Under the pieces are notes generated by a model. The model was not told the origin of the DNA. It did no database searches and saw only the letters and a program-made list of their open reading frames with translations. A stretch of 41,817 nt of DNA from Pseudomonadota bacterium (GTDB lineage: Bacteria > Pseudomonadota > Gammaproteobacteria > Steroidobacterales > JBCBZW01), in NCBI GenBank assembly GCA_039815145.1, contig JBCBZW010000037.1, positions 1-41,817 of the forward strand, given 5' to 3'. Of the stretch, positions 18,623 to 27,436 are shown piece after piece; the first letter of the stretch is position 1; the number at the start of each line of letters is the position of its first letter. Made by a program: the position numbers and the translations under genes.

Positions 18623-19771
18623 TCACGCGATATCGAACACCGCTGGCAGGTGACGCGATTCCACCAACCTCGCGGCCGCCGCCTGACCGACCTCCGCTAG
18701 CCGATCGAGGTTTTCCGGCTTGTCCATCTTGCCGAGCGCGTCCAACTCCTTGACGCTGAGCTCCATACCGAGCTCTCGCTTCAGCCAGTCCTTCTCCAAC
18801 CACGCTTGATAACGCTGATAGGTCAACAGGGGCGCGCCACCCAAAAAGTCGTTCTCCAACGAGCCGATCTCGCGATCGATCTGACGCGCCGTGTCACTGC
18901 GTGACATCCACTGCAGCAGCGTCTCGTTCAGGGACGCGGCGTCGTCCATCAGGGCGGAGAGGGATTGGATGCCATTCGCCACGGCAACGGCCTTGACCGC
19001 CTTCTCCGCATCCATTGCCGTCTCGAAACCGCCGGTGCCCACAGACACAAGCAGCAACTGCTCAGGACCGGTCGGCCATTGCAACCCGTAGCCGCGGACC
19101 GTGGCGAGCATCAACAGCTGCAGGGCGGGGTTGTTGTGCGGGCTCACGCCGCCATCCACGAAGGCCCCCACCTGGCCGGCGCCGACGGTCAGCGGTTCCG
19201 GCTTGAAATAGGTGGGCGCGGCGGTGCTGGCACGCACCACATCGCGCAGGAGAAAGTCCTTGTTCGGCGTCGCGGTGCTGCCCGGGCGCGCCTCGTAGTA
19301 CTTGCCGCGCGGGTTGTTGTGCACCACCCAGGGACTGCCCGTGTCGAGGCGCTTCATCACCACGGCCAGGCCAGTCTTCAACTCAGTACCGCCGAGGGTG
19401 GCGTCGCCGAAATTCGCCTCGAGCTGCTGCTCCAGCACCTTCTCGCTGAACTTCGGTCGAAACAGTCCGCGGCGGAAGAACTTGCTATCGAACACCGCGC
19501 CGCCGAACACCTGGTACATCTGCGAGAGCTGGCTCACTTCCCATCCCAGCGCGAGGCCGGTGGCGATGATCGCACCGGTGGAGGTACCGCCGATGAGATC
19601 GAAGTAGTCCGAGAGCGTGGCGTCCCGGCGCCCGCTCCGGTCCCTGACCATCTCCTCCAAGCGTGCGAGAAACTGCAGGCTCAGCATGCCGCGGATGCCG
19701 CCGCCGTCGAGCGCCAGGATGCGCTTGGGCCCCGGTGCGAAGAGATGCGAATTCCGTTCCTCGTGGGTCAT
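18623..19771 (-). CDS. Patatin-like phospholipase
   Basis: A 382-residue cytoplasmic lipid acyl hydrolase with all patatin motifs: oxyanion loop DGGGIRG (22-28), nucleophile elbow GTSTG (62-66, Ser64) and Asp206 in DGG (206-208) completing the Ser-Asp dyad. It has no signal peptide. The start at 19771 has GGGAG about 10 bases upstream; longer in-frame starts lack support. The domain order resembles stand-alone bacterial patatins and the CapV effector of CBASS, but no CD-NTase or other CBASS gene is near. It lies between a secreted nuclease gene and an M15 peptidase gene on the same strand. A role in membrane lipid turnover is the cautious reading. Confidence 0.93.
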   Translation of the reverse strand: MTHEERNSHLFAPGPKRILALDGGGIRGMLSLQFLARLEEMVRDRSGRRDATLSDYFDLIGGTSTGAIIATGLALGWEVSQLSQMYQVFGGAVFDSKFFRRGLFRPKFSEKVLEQQLEANFGDATLGGTELKTGLAVVMKRLDTGSPWVVHNNPRGKYYEARPGSTATPNKDFLLRDVVRASTAAPTYFKPEPLTVGAGQVGAFVDGGVSPHNNPALQLLMLATVRGYGLQWPTGPEQLLLVSVGTGGFETAMDAEKAVKAVAVANGIQSLSALMDDAASLNETLLQWMSRSDTARQIDREIGSLENDFLGGAPLLTYQRYQAWLEKDWLKRELGMELSVKELDALGKMDKPENLDRLAEVGQAAAARLVESRHLPAVFDIA

Positions 19772-19847
19772 AGCAGTGACTCCCTGTGCCTGGTTCCGTG
19801 GATCGCGAGGCCTATAGCTTACTTCGAACCATACACCGCGCGTGCGC

Positions 19848-22718
19848 CTACGGCTGGTTGTCCACCTCCACCTGAATGGCGCCCACTTCGCGGAAGCGCG
19901 CGCCCTGGGCATCCTGTTCGGCTAGCGAGCAGCTCAGGGTATCGAAGCCCGTACCCGTCCCCACGAACTCCACCAGCACCTGCCGTGCTTCACCGGCTGG
20001 CACACCGATGACGCTAGGGGATCCATCGCTCCCGATTTGCACCCGGGGGTTCCCGGCGTTGTCGATGCTCACATCCGCTGGCCGGAATCCGGCGCGACGC
20101 GCCCCGCGCACACGGCGAATGCTGAGAGCCCCTGGCGCCTCGCCCGAAGCACACTGCAGGAAGTAGACGCCGGATGCCTCGTCGCCACCGTTGGTGACGC
20201 TGAGCGTCAGGCGGGCCAAGCCCGGAACCCCAGGGGTGAAGACGAAGCGTCCCGCTTGCGGGTCGAAGTCGGCACCTGCGCCGATCGCCGCACCGGCGAA
20301 GGCCAGTGATAGGTCGCTGTCGACCCCAACGGGGAAAGCCGCCACTACCGGGTCATGATCACTGGCGCGGGTGGCGAGGTCGGCGAACTCGCTGTTGACG
20401 TGCACCGCATCGACACGCGCCTGCGGCGCCAGCACATCGCTCACGAGGACATGATCCAGGGATTGGGAGTTACCCTGAAAATTGAAGGTGTAGCGCTCGT
20501 TCTCGTCGAGCAGATCGGTGAGGTTCTGAAGGCCCACCGCCGCAAACTCCAGCACTGCGGAGATGAACTCGAACTCGTTGAGATCACCCAGCACCACGAT
20601 CGCGGCCTCGGGATCCTGCGCCAACGCAGCGGAGACGAAGCCCTGCACCTCACGCGACTGGCGCTGACGCGAATCCAGAGATCCGTTGACGTCGGGATCT
20701 TCCTGCAGCGCTTCGAAGGGCTGCTCGGTACCGAAGATCGGTGCGGACCCACCCTTGGAGGAAAAGTGGTTGTTGACGATCGTGACCTCGCCTGCGTTGA
20801 AGGCGAAGGAGGCAATCAGCGGCAAGCGCGCGCCCGCGAAGGCGTCGCGGTCATCGACGGTGCGCACCGACCCCTCGATCAGCTCGACGCGGGACGGGTT
20901 GGACAAGTAGGCGGTGCGGATGTTGCCACCGGGCGCGCCCCCGCTGTTGCCGTCGATGATGAAGGGGTTGTCGATAAAGGCGTAGGTCGGGCCGCCGGCG
21001 GCGACGATGCGATCGGCGAGCAACTGTAGGGTCTGGTCCGCGGCAACGGTGCCGTCATCGACCGTGCCGTTGTTGTCCTGCACTTCCTGCAAGCCGATGA
21101 CATCCGGGATTCCCAGGGCGCTGACGATGTGGCCGGCGATGGCGTCGAAGCGCCCGTTGGCGACGTCCTGATCCGCGTTGTCGTCCGCGTCGTTCGGATC
21201 GAGGTTGAGCACGTTGTAGGAGGCCACGGTCATGGTGCGATCGTCACCCTGCAGCGCAGTCATCTCGGGCTCCAGGCCGGCGGGGGTAGCTGCTACCGGC
21301 TCGGTGGGCTGCACCTGGAAGTTGCCGAAATCGTAGCCAACCACGCCGGTGACATTGCCGAGGAGCTCGCCCGTATCCACCACCGGCAGGTCGATGAGGG
21401 CTGGATCGTCGGACGTGCGCCCCGGGTCAAGCTGGATCTTCTCCGGATTGAAGTCGTCGGGACTGATGTTCAAAGTGCCTCGTGCGCTGAAGCCGGTCGC
21501 GCTCATGCCGACGTTGCTGACGGCGAAGATCTCGCCAAAGCGATTGGTGGCGCTCACGGCGATGGCGTCTTCCACCGTCACCCGCATGGCTTCCAGGGAC
21601 TCGAAGAAGTCGAGGCCGTCGCTCAGGGGATCGAAATCGCCAAGCTCGGGCAGCTCACCGAAGTTATCGTCGTCGATCACCTCGTTCGGCAAGGCGCGAC
21701 CGCTCTGACCCAACACCACTGGGGCAGGCAGCGCGTTGCCGCTGGACAGGACGACAACTGCTGCCGGGGCTGACGGCGAACCGATCCGCGTGTAGGTGAG
21801 CTCGCGGGGAAAGCCGGTTTCCTCCACGACGCCGGTGACCGACACCTCATCGCCGACGGCGACGCTGGCGGCGCTCGCCACGAACACCGCATCGGAGGTG
21901 GCGAGATCGCCATCGCCGGTGGCGTCTTGCAGGAAGAAACCTTGTAGATCCGCATCGCCGATGGCATCGAAGGTGCCAGCGGCCGTCACGATGCCGCCCG
22001 TCGTGACCGTCTGCCCCTCGACCGGGGAGCGGTGGCCGGGCCCCTGGATGTCGTACACCGCAAGGGGGTCCTCGTCCGCGAGGAAGGTCACCTCGAGCGT
22101 GGGCGGTGGACCGTCGCTGTTGCCCTGACCGGCGTAGGTGGCCGCCACGGTGGGTGCTTCCGGCGCGAACACGAGGCGCAAGGGCTCACCGGCGTTGATC
22201 GCCTCCACCAGCGTGGCTGCGATCGGCGCCAGATCGAGCGTCGCCACGTCTTGGGCGCCGTCGGCCTGCTCCACGAAGTCGACGGTGGCGAGCAGCGTGA
22301 GATTGGTCAGCAGAGGGTCGACGCTGCCAATCCCGTCACCGCCTTGATAGGTGAGGGGAGAATCCGATTCCTGGATGCTGACACCGGTCTCGTCCGTGCG
22401 GTACACCGCGTACGCGCCGTCGGTGGTGAAGCCTGCGTTGCTCTGAGTGATCAGCAACGTTAGCTCCGTGACGTCGATGACCTTGCTGGTGATCACACCG
22501 AGATCGAAGTCCGCGACCGCGAAGCTGGCGAAGTCGCCGTTAGCGCTGCCCTCGATGTTGAAGAACCGTCTTCCCGCATCACCCGGGCGCACCCCCGCAG
22601 GCTGTACGGTGGCATTGTCGAAGGCGGCGACTCGCTGGGTCTGCTGCGCGACGGCGCTGAGGCTCAGGTGAACGCCCAGCAGGGCGGCGCAAGCCAGAAA
22701 GGCGAGGGGTGCTCTCAC
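19848..22718 (-). CDS. ExeM/NucH-type extracellular nuclease
   Basis: A 956-residue exported protein starting with GTG (GGAGAG 8 bases upstream) and a signal peptide ending near SAVAQQ. A beta-rich N-terminal region and a YhcR-like OB segment (QGPGHRSPVEGQTVTTGGIV) precede the endonuclease/exonuclease/phosphatase domain from about residue 490. Its motifs are ASYNVLNLDP, IGLQEVQDN, NNHFSSKGG, VVLGDLNEFEF and the terminal ASDHDPVVAAF. These supply the metal-binding and catalytic Asn, Glu, Asp and His residues. Such enzymes degrade extracellular DNA for biofilm turnover or phosphate gain. A further beta domain lies at the C-terminus. The gene diverges from the one at 22939. Confidence 0.92.
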   Translation of the reverse strand: MRAPLAFLACAALLGVHLSLSAVAQQTQRVAAFDNATVQPAGVRPGDAGRRFFNIEGSANGDFASFAVADFDLGVITSKVIDVTELTLLITQSNAGFTTDGAYAVYRTDETGVSIQESDSPLTYQGGDGIGSVDPLLTNLTLLATVDFVEQADGAQDVATLDLAPIAATLVEAINAGEPLRLVFAPEAPTVAATYAGQGNSDGPPPTLEVTFLADEDPLAVYDIQGPGHRSPVEGQTVTTGGIVTAAGTFDAIGDADLQGFFLQDATGDGDLATSDAVFVASAASVAVGDEVSVTGVVEETGFPRELTYTRIGSPSAPAAVVVLSSGNALPAPVVLGQSGRALPNEVIDDDNFGELPELGDFDPLSDGLDFFESLEAMRVTVEDAIAVSATNRFGEIFAVSNVGMSATGFSARGTLNISPDDFNPEKIQLDPGRTSDDPALIDLPVVDTGELLGNVTGVVGYDFGNFQVQPTEPVAATPAGLEPEMTALQGDDRTMTVASYNVLNLDPNDADDNADQDVANGRFDAIAGHIVSALGIPDVIGLQEVQDNNGTVDDGTVAADQTLQLLADRIVAAGGPTYAFIDNPFIIDGNSGGAPGGNIRTAYLSNPSRVELIEGSVRTVDDRDAFAGARLPLIASFAFNAGEVTIVNNHFSSKGGSAPIFGTEQPFEALQEDPDVNGSLDSRQRQSREVQGFVSAALAQDPEAAIVVLGDLNEFEFISAVLEFAAVGLQNLTDLLDENERYTFNFQGNSQSLDHVLVSDVLAPQARVDAVHVNSEFADLATRASDHDPVVAAFPVGVDSDLSLAFAGAAIGAGADFDPQAGRFVFTPGVPGLARLTLSVTNGGDEASGVYFLQCASGEAPGALSIRRVRGARRAGFRPADVSIDNAGNPRVQIGSDGSPSVIGVPAGEARQVLVEFVGTGTGFDTLSCSLAEQDAQGARFREVGAIQVEVDNQP

Positions 22719-22938
22719 GATCGAGTCTCTCCGTAGGTCCGGGGTCAGGGTCGGCCGGGATTAGACCGGTTTGCCGTTGCATTTCTGTTACAGCGCGGCG
22801 GCAAGACGCGCGGCGGCCGGTTCGGTCGCACGAGCGAGCTAGGCGAACACATCGCCTCGTTCATCGAGCAGGGCGATCGAGGACGGGGCTTTGGGAGTAC
22901 AGTAGAGCTCTCGATACGCAGCCGGCGAAGGAACTCCA
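22719..22938. promoter_or_regulatory. Divergent intergenic region between nuclease and nucleotide-signalling type gene
   Basis: These 220 bases separate two genes read away from each other, so at least two promoters must lie here. An AAGGA ribosome binding site is visible at about 22927-22931 before the + strand gene, and GGAGAG on the - strand before the nuclease GTG. Specific -35/-10 boxes or operators could not be assigned. Confidence 0.4.
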
Positions 22939-24954
22939 ATGGCACGGGCATTCGTCATCCGCCCCTTTGACGTGAAGCGGGACCGCAAGGGCAAGGAGAT
23001 CAACTTCGAGCACGTCCACGACGCGCTGATCCAACCGGCCCTGGACGCCGCGGGGCTGGCGGGCGGCACCACGGGGCGAATCGTCGAACCCGGCAACATC
23101 CGCGAGGACATGTTCAAGCTGATCCTCGAAGCGGATCTGGTAATCGCCGACATCACGGTGCACAACGCCAACGTGTTCTACGAGCTCGGCATTCGCCACG
23201 CCTTGCGCAAGAAGCGCACGGTGATGATCCGCGGGCGCGGTTTCGCCGACGACACCCCCTTCGACCTGCGCACGGATCGATACCAGGCCTACGACCCCGC
23301 TGACGCGGGCGCCAGCGTGGAAAGCCTGACCCAGGTGCTTCGCGCCGCCATGACCAGCGACCGCGACACCGACAGCCCGGTCTTCGCGATGATGGAGGGC
23401 CTCACCGAAGCCGACCCCAGCCAGGTGACCGGTGCGCCGGCCGATTTCGCGGAGGAAGTGGCCAGAGCCAAGGCCGCCAAGGCCGTGGGCTGGCTGGCGC
23501 TGCTCGCCGATGAGGTGCACGGCATGCGCTTTCAGTGGTCGGGACTGAAGCTGGTCGCTGAGGCGCGGTGGGCGCTCGAGGATTGGGAAGGTGCCCGCGA
23601 CAACTACTCGCGCATCCTGGCTAACGACCCCAGCGACATCGACGCGAACCTGGCCCTCGCCAACATCTACGAACGCCTGTTCCGTCAGGACCAGCAGCCC
23701 GACACCCTGCTCCACTCAGATCAAGCCATCGACAGGATCCTCGCTCAGGCGGACTTGAGCAAGGGCCTGCGCGCTGAGGCCGAAGCGCTGCGCGCGCGCA
23801 ACCTGAAGACGCGCTGGCGCCAGCGGGTGGAGGCACAAGACAGTCCGGAGCGCAGTCGCGCGGTGGCCATGAACCGGGAACTCATCGGCGCCTACGAGGG
23901 ATACCGGCGCGCCTACCTACGAGATCTGAACGCCTTCTACCCCGGTCTCACGGCGCTGCAGATGGGGCGTGTGCTCGGCGAGCTGCAACACGCGCCGACG
24001 TGGTTCGATGCCTTCGACACCGACGATGAGGCAGACGCCTACAAGCGCAAGCTCGCGCGCGAGGTCGCCGCCCTGGAGCAGCTCGTGCCGGCCGCGATCG
24101 AGGCAGACCTCGCCAACGGCACCACGCCCGCGCCCTGGCCACAGATCAGCAAGGCGGACGTGCAGTTCCTCGTCGGCGAGCGCCCCCAACGCGTGGTGCA
24201 GGCCTACGAGGATGCGATTCCCGCCGATCACCCCTTCGCCTGGGGCGCCGCCAGAGGGCAGCTCGATCTGTTCCGACGCCTCGGCGTGAACGCCGAGCTC
24301 GCCGGCCAAATCATTGCGACCGTCGACGCTGCCCAGACACCGAACCCCGGGGCGCACGCCACCACGGGCGAGGACACCTACCTGCTGGTCATGGGCGGAC
24401 ACACCATCGATGCCCCGGGCGCACCCCCGCGGTTCCCAGCGAGCGCCGAAGCGCAGGCCAAGGCGCTGCTCAAAGCCGAGCTGACGGCGCTGCAGGAGCG
24501 CCTGCAGGGCACCCATGAGATCCACGTGCTCGCATCCGGCGCGCCGGGGGCCGACATCCTCGCCCACGAGATCTGCGATTCGCTCGGCATCCGCACCACC
24601 CTGTGCTTGCCCATGCCACCGAATGCCTACGCCGGCGAAGTGTTCGGAGAACTCGACGATTGGCGCACCCGCTTCATCCAGCTCGCCGACCGCGGCAAGC
24701 GCTCGATACGCGTACTGAGCGATCGCCCGGGGTTGCCCCGCTGGCTGGCCCAGTCCGGCACCGATCCGTGGGCGCGAGGCAATCGCTGGGTGATGAGCAT
24801 GGCCCTCGCGTGGCGTACGGCGCGCACGGGCATGTTGGTGCTGTGGAACCAGCAGGAAGGCGGCGAGGGCGGCACGGCGCAGATGGTGAGGCTCGCCAGG
24901 GAGGCAGGCAACGTCGAGGTGCACGTCGTCGACAGCGCCGCCCTATCAGGGTGA
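22939..24954 (+). CDS. Deoxyribosyltransferase/TIR-like, TPR-S-like and SLOG-like Rossmann multidomain protein
   Basis: A 671-residue cytoplasmic protein in three parts. Residues 1-120 form a nucleoside 2-deoxyribosyltransferase/TIR-like domain: FVIRPF, DLVIADIT (66-73) and NANVFYELG (76-84), with Glu82 as the expected catalytic acid. Residues about 165-430 are helical repeats (WSGLKLVAEARWALEDWEGA; LNAFYPGLTALQMGRV) like the TPR-S/DUF4071 region of ASK-type and bacterial conflict proteins. From about 480 is a Rossmann-like domain with GGHTIDAPG (from 486) and ASGAPGADILAHE (from 532), resembling SLOG nucleotide-sensing domains. The predicted job is sensing or cleaving a nucleotide such as NAD. 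Good ribosome binding site AAGGA. A 144-residue orphan gene follows after 91 bases. Confidence 0.78.
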   Translation: MARAFVIRPFDVKRDRKGKEINFEHVHDALIQPALDAAGLAGGTTGRIVEPGNIREDMFKLILEADLVIADITVHNANVFYELGIRHALRKKRTVMIRGRGFADDTPFDLRTDRYQAYDPADAGASVESLTQVLRAAMTSDRDTDSPVFAMMEGLTEADPSQVTGAPADFAEEVARAKAAKAVGWLALLADEVHGMRFQWSGLKLVAEARWALEDWEGARDNYSRILANDPSDIDANLALANIYERLFRQDQQPDTLLHSDQAIDRILAQADLSKGLRAEAEALRARNLKTRWRQRVEAQDSPERSRAVAMNRELIGAYEGYRRAYLRDLNAFYPGLTALQMGRVLGELQHAPTWFDAFDTDDEADAYKRKLAREVAALEQLVPAAIEADLANGTTPAPWPQISKADVQFLVGERPQRVVQAYEDAIPADHPFAWGAARGQLDLFRRLGVNAELAGQIIATVDAAQTPNPGAHATTGEDTYLLVMGGHTIDAPGAPPRFPASAEAQAKALLKAELTALQERLQGTHEIHVLASGAPGADILAHEICDSLGIRTTLCLPMPPNAYAGEVFGELDDWRTRFIQLADRGKRSIRVLSDRPGLPRWLAQSGTDPWARGNRWVMSMALAWRTARTGMLVLWNQQEGGEGGTAQMVRLAREAGNVEVHVVDSAALSG

Positions 24955-25045
24955 AACCGCCACTGGCGGTGCGTCGGCCGCACGCGGCCGCTGATGAGTC
25001 GGCACGTGATAGGCTGAACTTCTCCTGAGCAACTCACTGACACCG

Positions 25046-25480
25046 ATGAACACCGTTCGACAGTTGGACGACTCGAACAGCGACTACTACGTGGCCAAGG
25101 CGAGGCCGAAGGAGGCTCAGTTGCGGTGGGAACCGCGCCGCTACGAGCTGTCCTGGGGCGTGCAGGAATTCGACGGCCCGCACATGGTGATCACCTCCGA
25201 GTCCCCCGAGTACGGCGTGGACCTACAGGTTTTCTTCACCACCCATAAACCCCTGCCCGACACGCCGCACCACTACATCAAGGTCACCCCCGTTCGGGCG
25301 ATGCAAGTGCGCGAGCCCACCCACATCACCACCGAAATCGATGGCCGGCTGGAGATGGAGGCGGAGGTGCCCGCGGGGGCCTGGATCGTGCAGAACAAAG
25401 ATGGCGAGCTCTACTACAACAGCGCGGAAGAATTCGCCAAGCGCTACGAGGCGATGACACCGGGCGCGGACAAGCCCTGA
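25046..25480 (+). CDS. Conserved-looking hypothetical protein, possible partner of the upstream gene
   Basis: A 144-residue soluble, acidic protein with no signal or membrane segment; the family is not recognised. The middle is beta-rich (MVITSESPEYGVDLQVFFTT), and the end reads EVPAGAWIVQNKDGELYYNS followed by EEFAKRYEAM. Tails of this PGxWIVxxxxGExY...F..RYE kind occur in small bacterial and phage-associated proteins of unknown role. It lies 91 bases after the deoxyribosyltransferase-like gene on the same strand and ends 7 bases before a convergent sulfotransferase gene. Co-function with the upstream gene is inferred from position only. Confidence 0.7.
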   Translation: MNTVRQLDDSNSDYYVAKARPKEAQLRWEPRRYELSWGVQEFDGPHMVITSESPEYGVDLQVFFTTHKPLPDTPHHYIKVTPVRAMQVREPTHITTEIDGRLEMEAEVPAGAWIVQNKDGELYYNSAEEFAKRYEAMTPGADKP

Positions 25481-25487
25481 GCAGCGA

Positions 25488-26690
25488 TCAGGTGGCGGCG
25501 AACTGCCGGTAGCAACGGAAGTCCTCTTCCAACTCGGCCGCGCTCAACCCGAAGTCCGCCGGCGCTGCACGGTGGCCGCGACGCGGTTGGGTCTCGCCCT
25601 CCCGTAACCACTGCTGCATCCGCGCGGCGATCGCCTCATCGAGGCTGAACTCGGCCTGGCGATAGACCCGACGCACGACGTTGATCGGATCCAGCACCAA
25701 CTCGCGATAGTCCACGTCGAGGAAGCACCCAGGCGCCAGCCCCTCGCGATCAGCCGCGTTGCGCGCGAGCGCACGACGCATGGCCTCGCGCCCCGTTCTC
25801 CCGATCCAATGCGGGTCCACCGGCGCGCCTAAGGACTCGAAGGTGGCTTGCATCAACTCGCAGAAGGACACCACGCAGAGCGCCGCGGGACGATGGATCT
25901 GCACCACCACCCGGGGTTGCACAGCGCGCACGAACGCGCCCAGCTGCCACAGGTGGAAGGGACTCTTGAGCACCCATCGATCGCCCGGGCACCACCACTG
26001 CAGCAGGCGCAGCTGATCCGCGTAGTCCGCGTACGCCTCCTGCCAGCGTTCAGCCCCCAGCGCGTCGAGCCAGGGAAGGTAGCCCTCCACCGCCCCGTGC
26101 AGCAGGAAGCTGTGCGATTTCATGCTGGTCTCGAGGAGGCCGAAGCACTCCTCTGCGGTCATCGGATCCGTCGGGTGCAGGTCGGCGAGGCGCGGGTGGC
26201 GCCCGTGCAGGCCCTCCACGAAGCGCCGCGTGGTGGCGACGCGCGCGTCTTCGACGAAGTAACGTCCATCACCCTGCAGGATCGGATCGCGCGGCGGCGG
26301 CTGAAACACTTCCCAGGAGCGGGTGTAGCGATTGGCGGGGTCCTGCGCCAGCAGGCGTTGCAGCAGCGTGGTGCCGCTACGAAAGGGCGCCACGATGGCG
26401 ATCGTCGGTGCCAGTACCGTCGTCGCCAGCGAAGGGGTCTGCGCCTGGTGATGGCGCAGCAGCGCTTGCTTGGCGATGGCGTCGATGACCGCTTGCTCTA
26501 CGCGCTTGCGACCGAAGAAACTGAAACGCAGCGGACTGCGCGCGAACCCATCGCAGAGCGCTTCGAGGGCATCGCGGTCGAGTGCCTGCAGGTGGCGTTG
26601 GGCGTCCTCGGGGGCGAGGCCGCTAGCCGTCACCGCGTGGCCGATCAATGCGTCTGGTGTTTGCAGCAAGGGAATATGCTGGACGCCCAT
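25488..26690 (-). CDS. Sulfotransferase family protein
   Basis: A 400-residue PAPS-dependent sulfotransferase-like protein. The 5'-phosphosulfate loop is APFRSGTTLLQRLL (101-114), and the 3'-phosphate region matches WVLKSPFHLWQL with the following VVVQIHRP. The length and the flanking TPR-like N-terminal helices fit the Sulfotransfer_3 group common in marine bacteria. Acceptors in this group are mostly unknown and may be lipids, glycans or peptides. Neighbours give no help: the gene converges with the 144-residue hypothetical and is followed upstream by a small secreted protein gene. The family assignment is good; the substrate is open. Confidence 0.88.
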   Translation of the reverse strand: MGVQHIPLLQTPDALIGHAVTASGLAPEDAQRHLQALDRDALEALCDGFARSPLRFSFFGRKRVEQAVIDAIAKQALLRHHQAQTPSLATTVLAPTIAIVAPFRSGTTLLQRLLAQDPANRYTRSWEVFQPPPRDPILQGDGRYFVEDARVATTRRFVEGLHGRHPRLADLHPTDPMTAEECFGLLETSMKSHSFLLHGAVEGYLPWLDALGAERWQEAYADYADQLRLLQWWCPGDRWVLKSPFHLWQLGAFVRAVQPRVVVQIHRPAALCVVSFCELMQATFESLGAPVDPHWIGRTGREAMRRALARNAADREGLAPGCFLDVDYRELVLDPINVVRRVYRQAEFSLDEAIAARMQQWLREGETQPRRGHRAAPADFGLSAAELEEDFRCYRQFAAT

Positions 26691-26741
26691 CGGCGGCTCC
26701 TGTTGCGCCTCAGAGCGAGGCCCGTGGGGGCACCATGTTCT

Positions 26742-27185
26742 TCAAGGAACACCGCTGATTGAGATAGTACTCGGAGGCGGCGCAACCGTAGGTCTACTAA
26801 GAATATCAATCGCTACTTGACGTTGCTCACGGCTCGCGCGGCCCGACACGACCCAGTCCAGGTAATCCTGCAAGGGCTGGCACTGCCGCCGCTTGATGCG
26901 GCTCCCCGTTACCGACACCCGCGCGCACAACATGAAGACGGGTTGCGAGCATCCCTCATCATCCTCGTTTGCCCCGTAGTCCAACTCGTAGCGGCGCAGA
27001 CCTGGAATCGCCTCCCGAAGCTCCGTCCACGTGTATTCGCGCGTCACCGGAGTGGTGGTGGCGTCGGCGTCGGAATCGCTCGATTCGGTGACCTTCAACG
27101 CAGTGAGCGCACTCTCGGTGTCCACCTCGCATTCGTCCGCAAGCGCCGGATTCGCCAACACGACGATGACAAGACCGCAGGCCAT
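26742..27185 (-). CDS. Small secreted protein of unknown function
   Basis: A 147-residue protein if begun at ATG 27185, which opens a clean signal peptide (MACGLVIVVLANPALA, cleavage before DE). An in-frame ATG at 27293 adds 36 Arg-rich residues and looks less likely. The mature part has Cys in DECEVD, DEGCSQPVFMLCARV and RRQCQPL, possibly paired in the periplasm. A charged middle (YTWTELREAIPGLRRYELDY) and a Pro/Ser-rich tail complete it. No family is recognised. It is read in the same direction as the sulfotransferase, whose start lies 51 bases beyond its stop. Confidence 0.5.
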   Translation of the reverse strand: MACGLVIVVLANPALADECEVDTESALTALKVTESSDSDADATTTPVTREYTWTELREAIPGLRRYELDYGANEDDEGCSQPVFMLCARVSVTGSRIKRRQCQPLQDYLDWVVSGRASREQRQVAIDILSRPTVAPPPSTISISGVP

Positions 27186-27436
27186 TACGCTACGCACTCG
27201 GGTTCCCCTGTCTGCCAGACGGCCACTTGCTCGTGGCAGGATGCTGGCCCGGAGGCGAAGGCGCCAGCGTTTTCTTCGAGTGTAACCGAACACCCCTGCT
27301 CACCTCACATACCCAACCAACGCGACATAAGCACCGATCGCCTGCCAGGCGCTACCGCCGCGCGGTCCGCAGTGCAGGGCACACGAGTCTGGTGTAGCGT
27401 AGATGTCTCCTCCCACCACTGCGCACCCACCCCCCT

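Noticed and set aside
18623-25480. CBASS system made of the patatin and the nucleotide-signalling type protein
   Set aside because: No CD-NTase cyclase is present, the genes are on opposite strands, and a 3-kb secreted nuclease gene lies between them.
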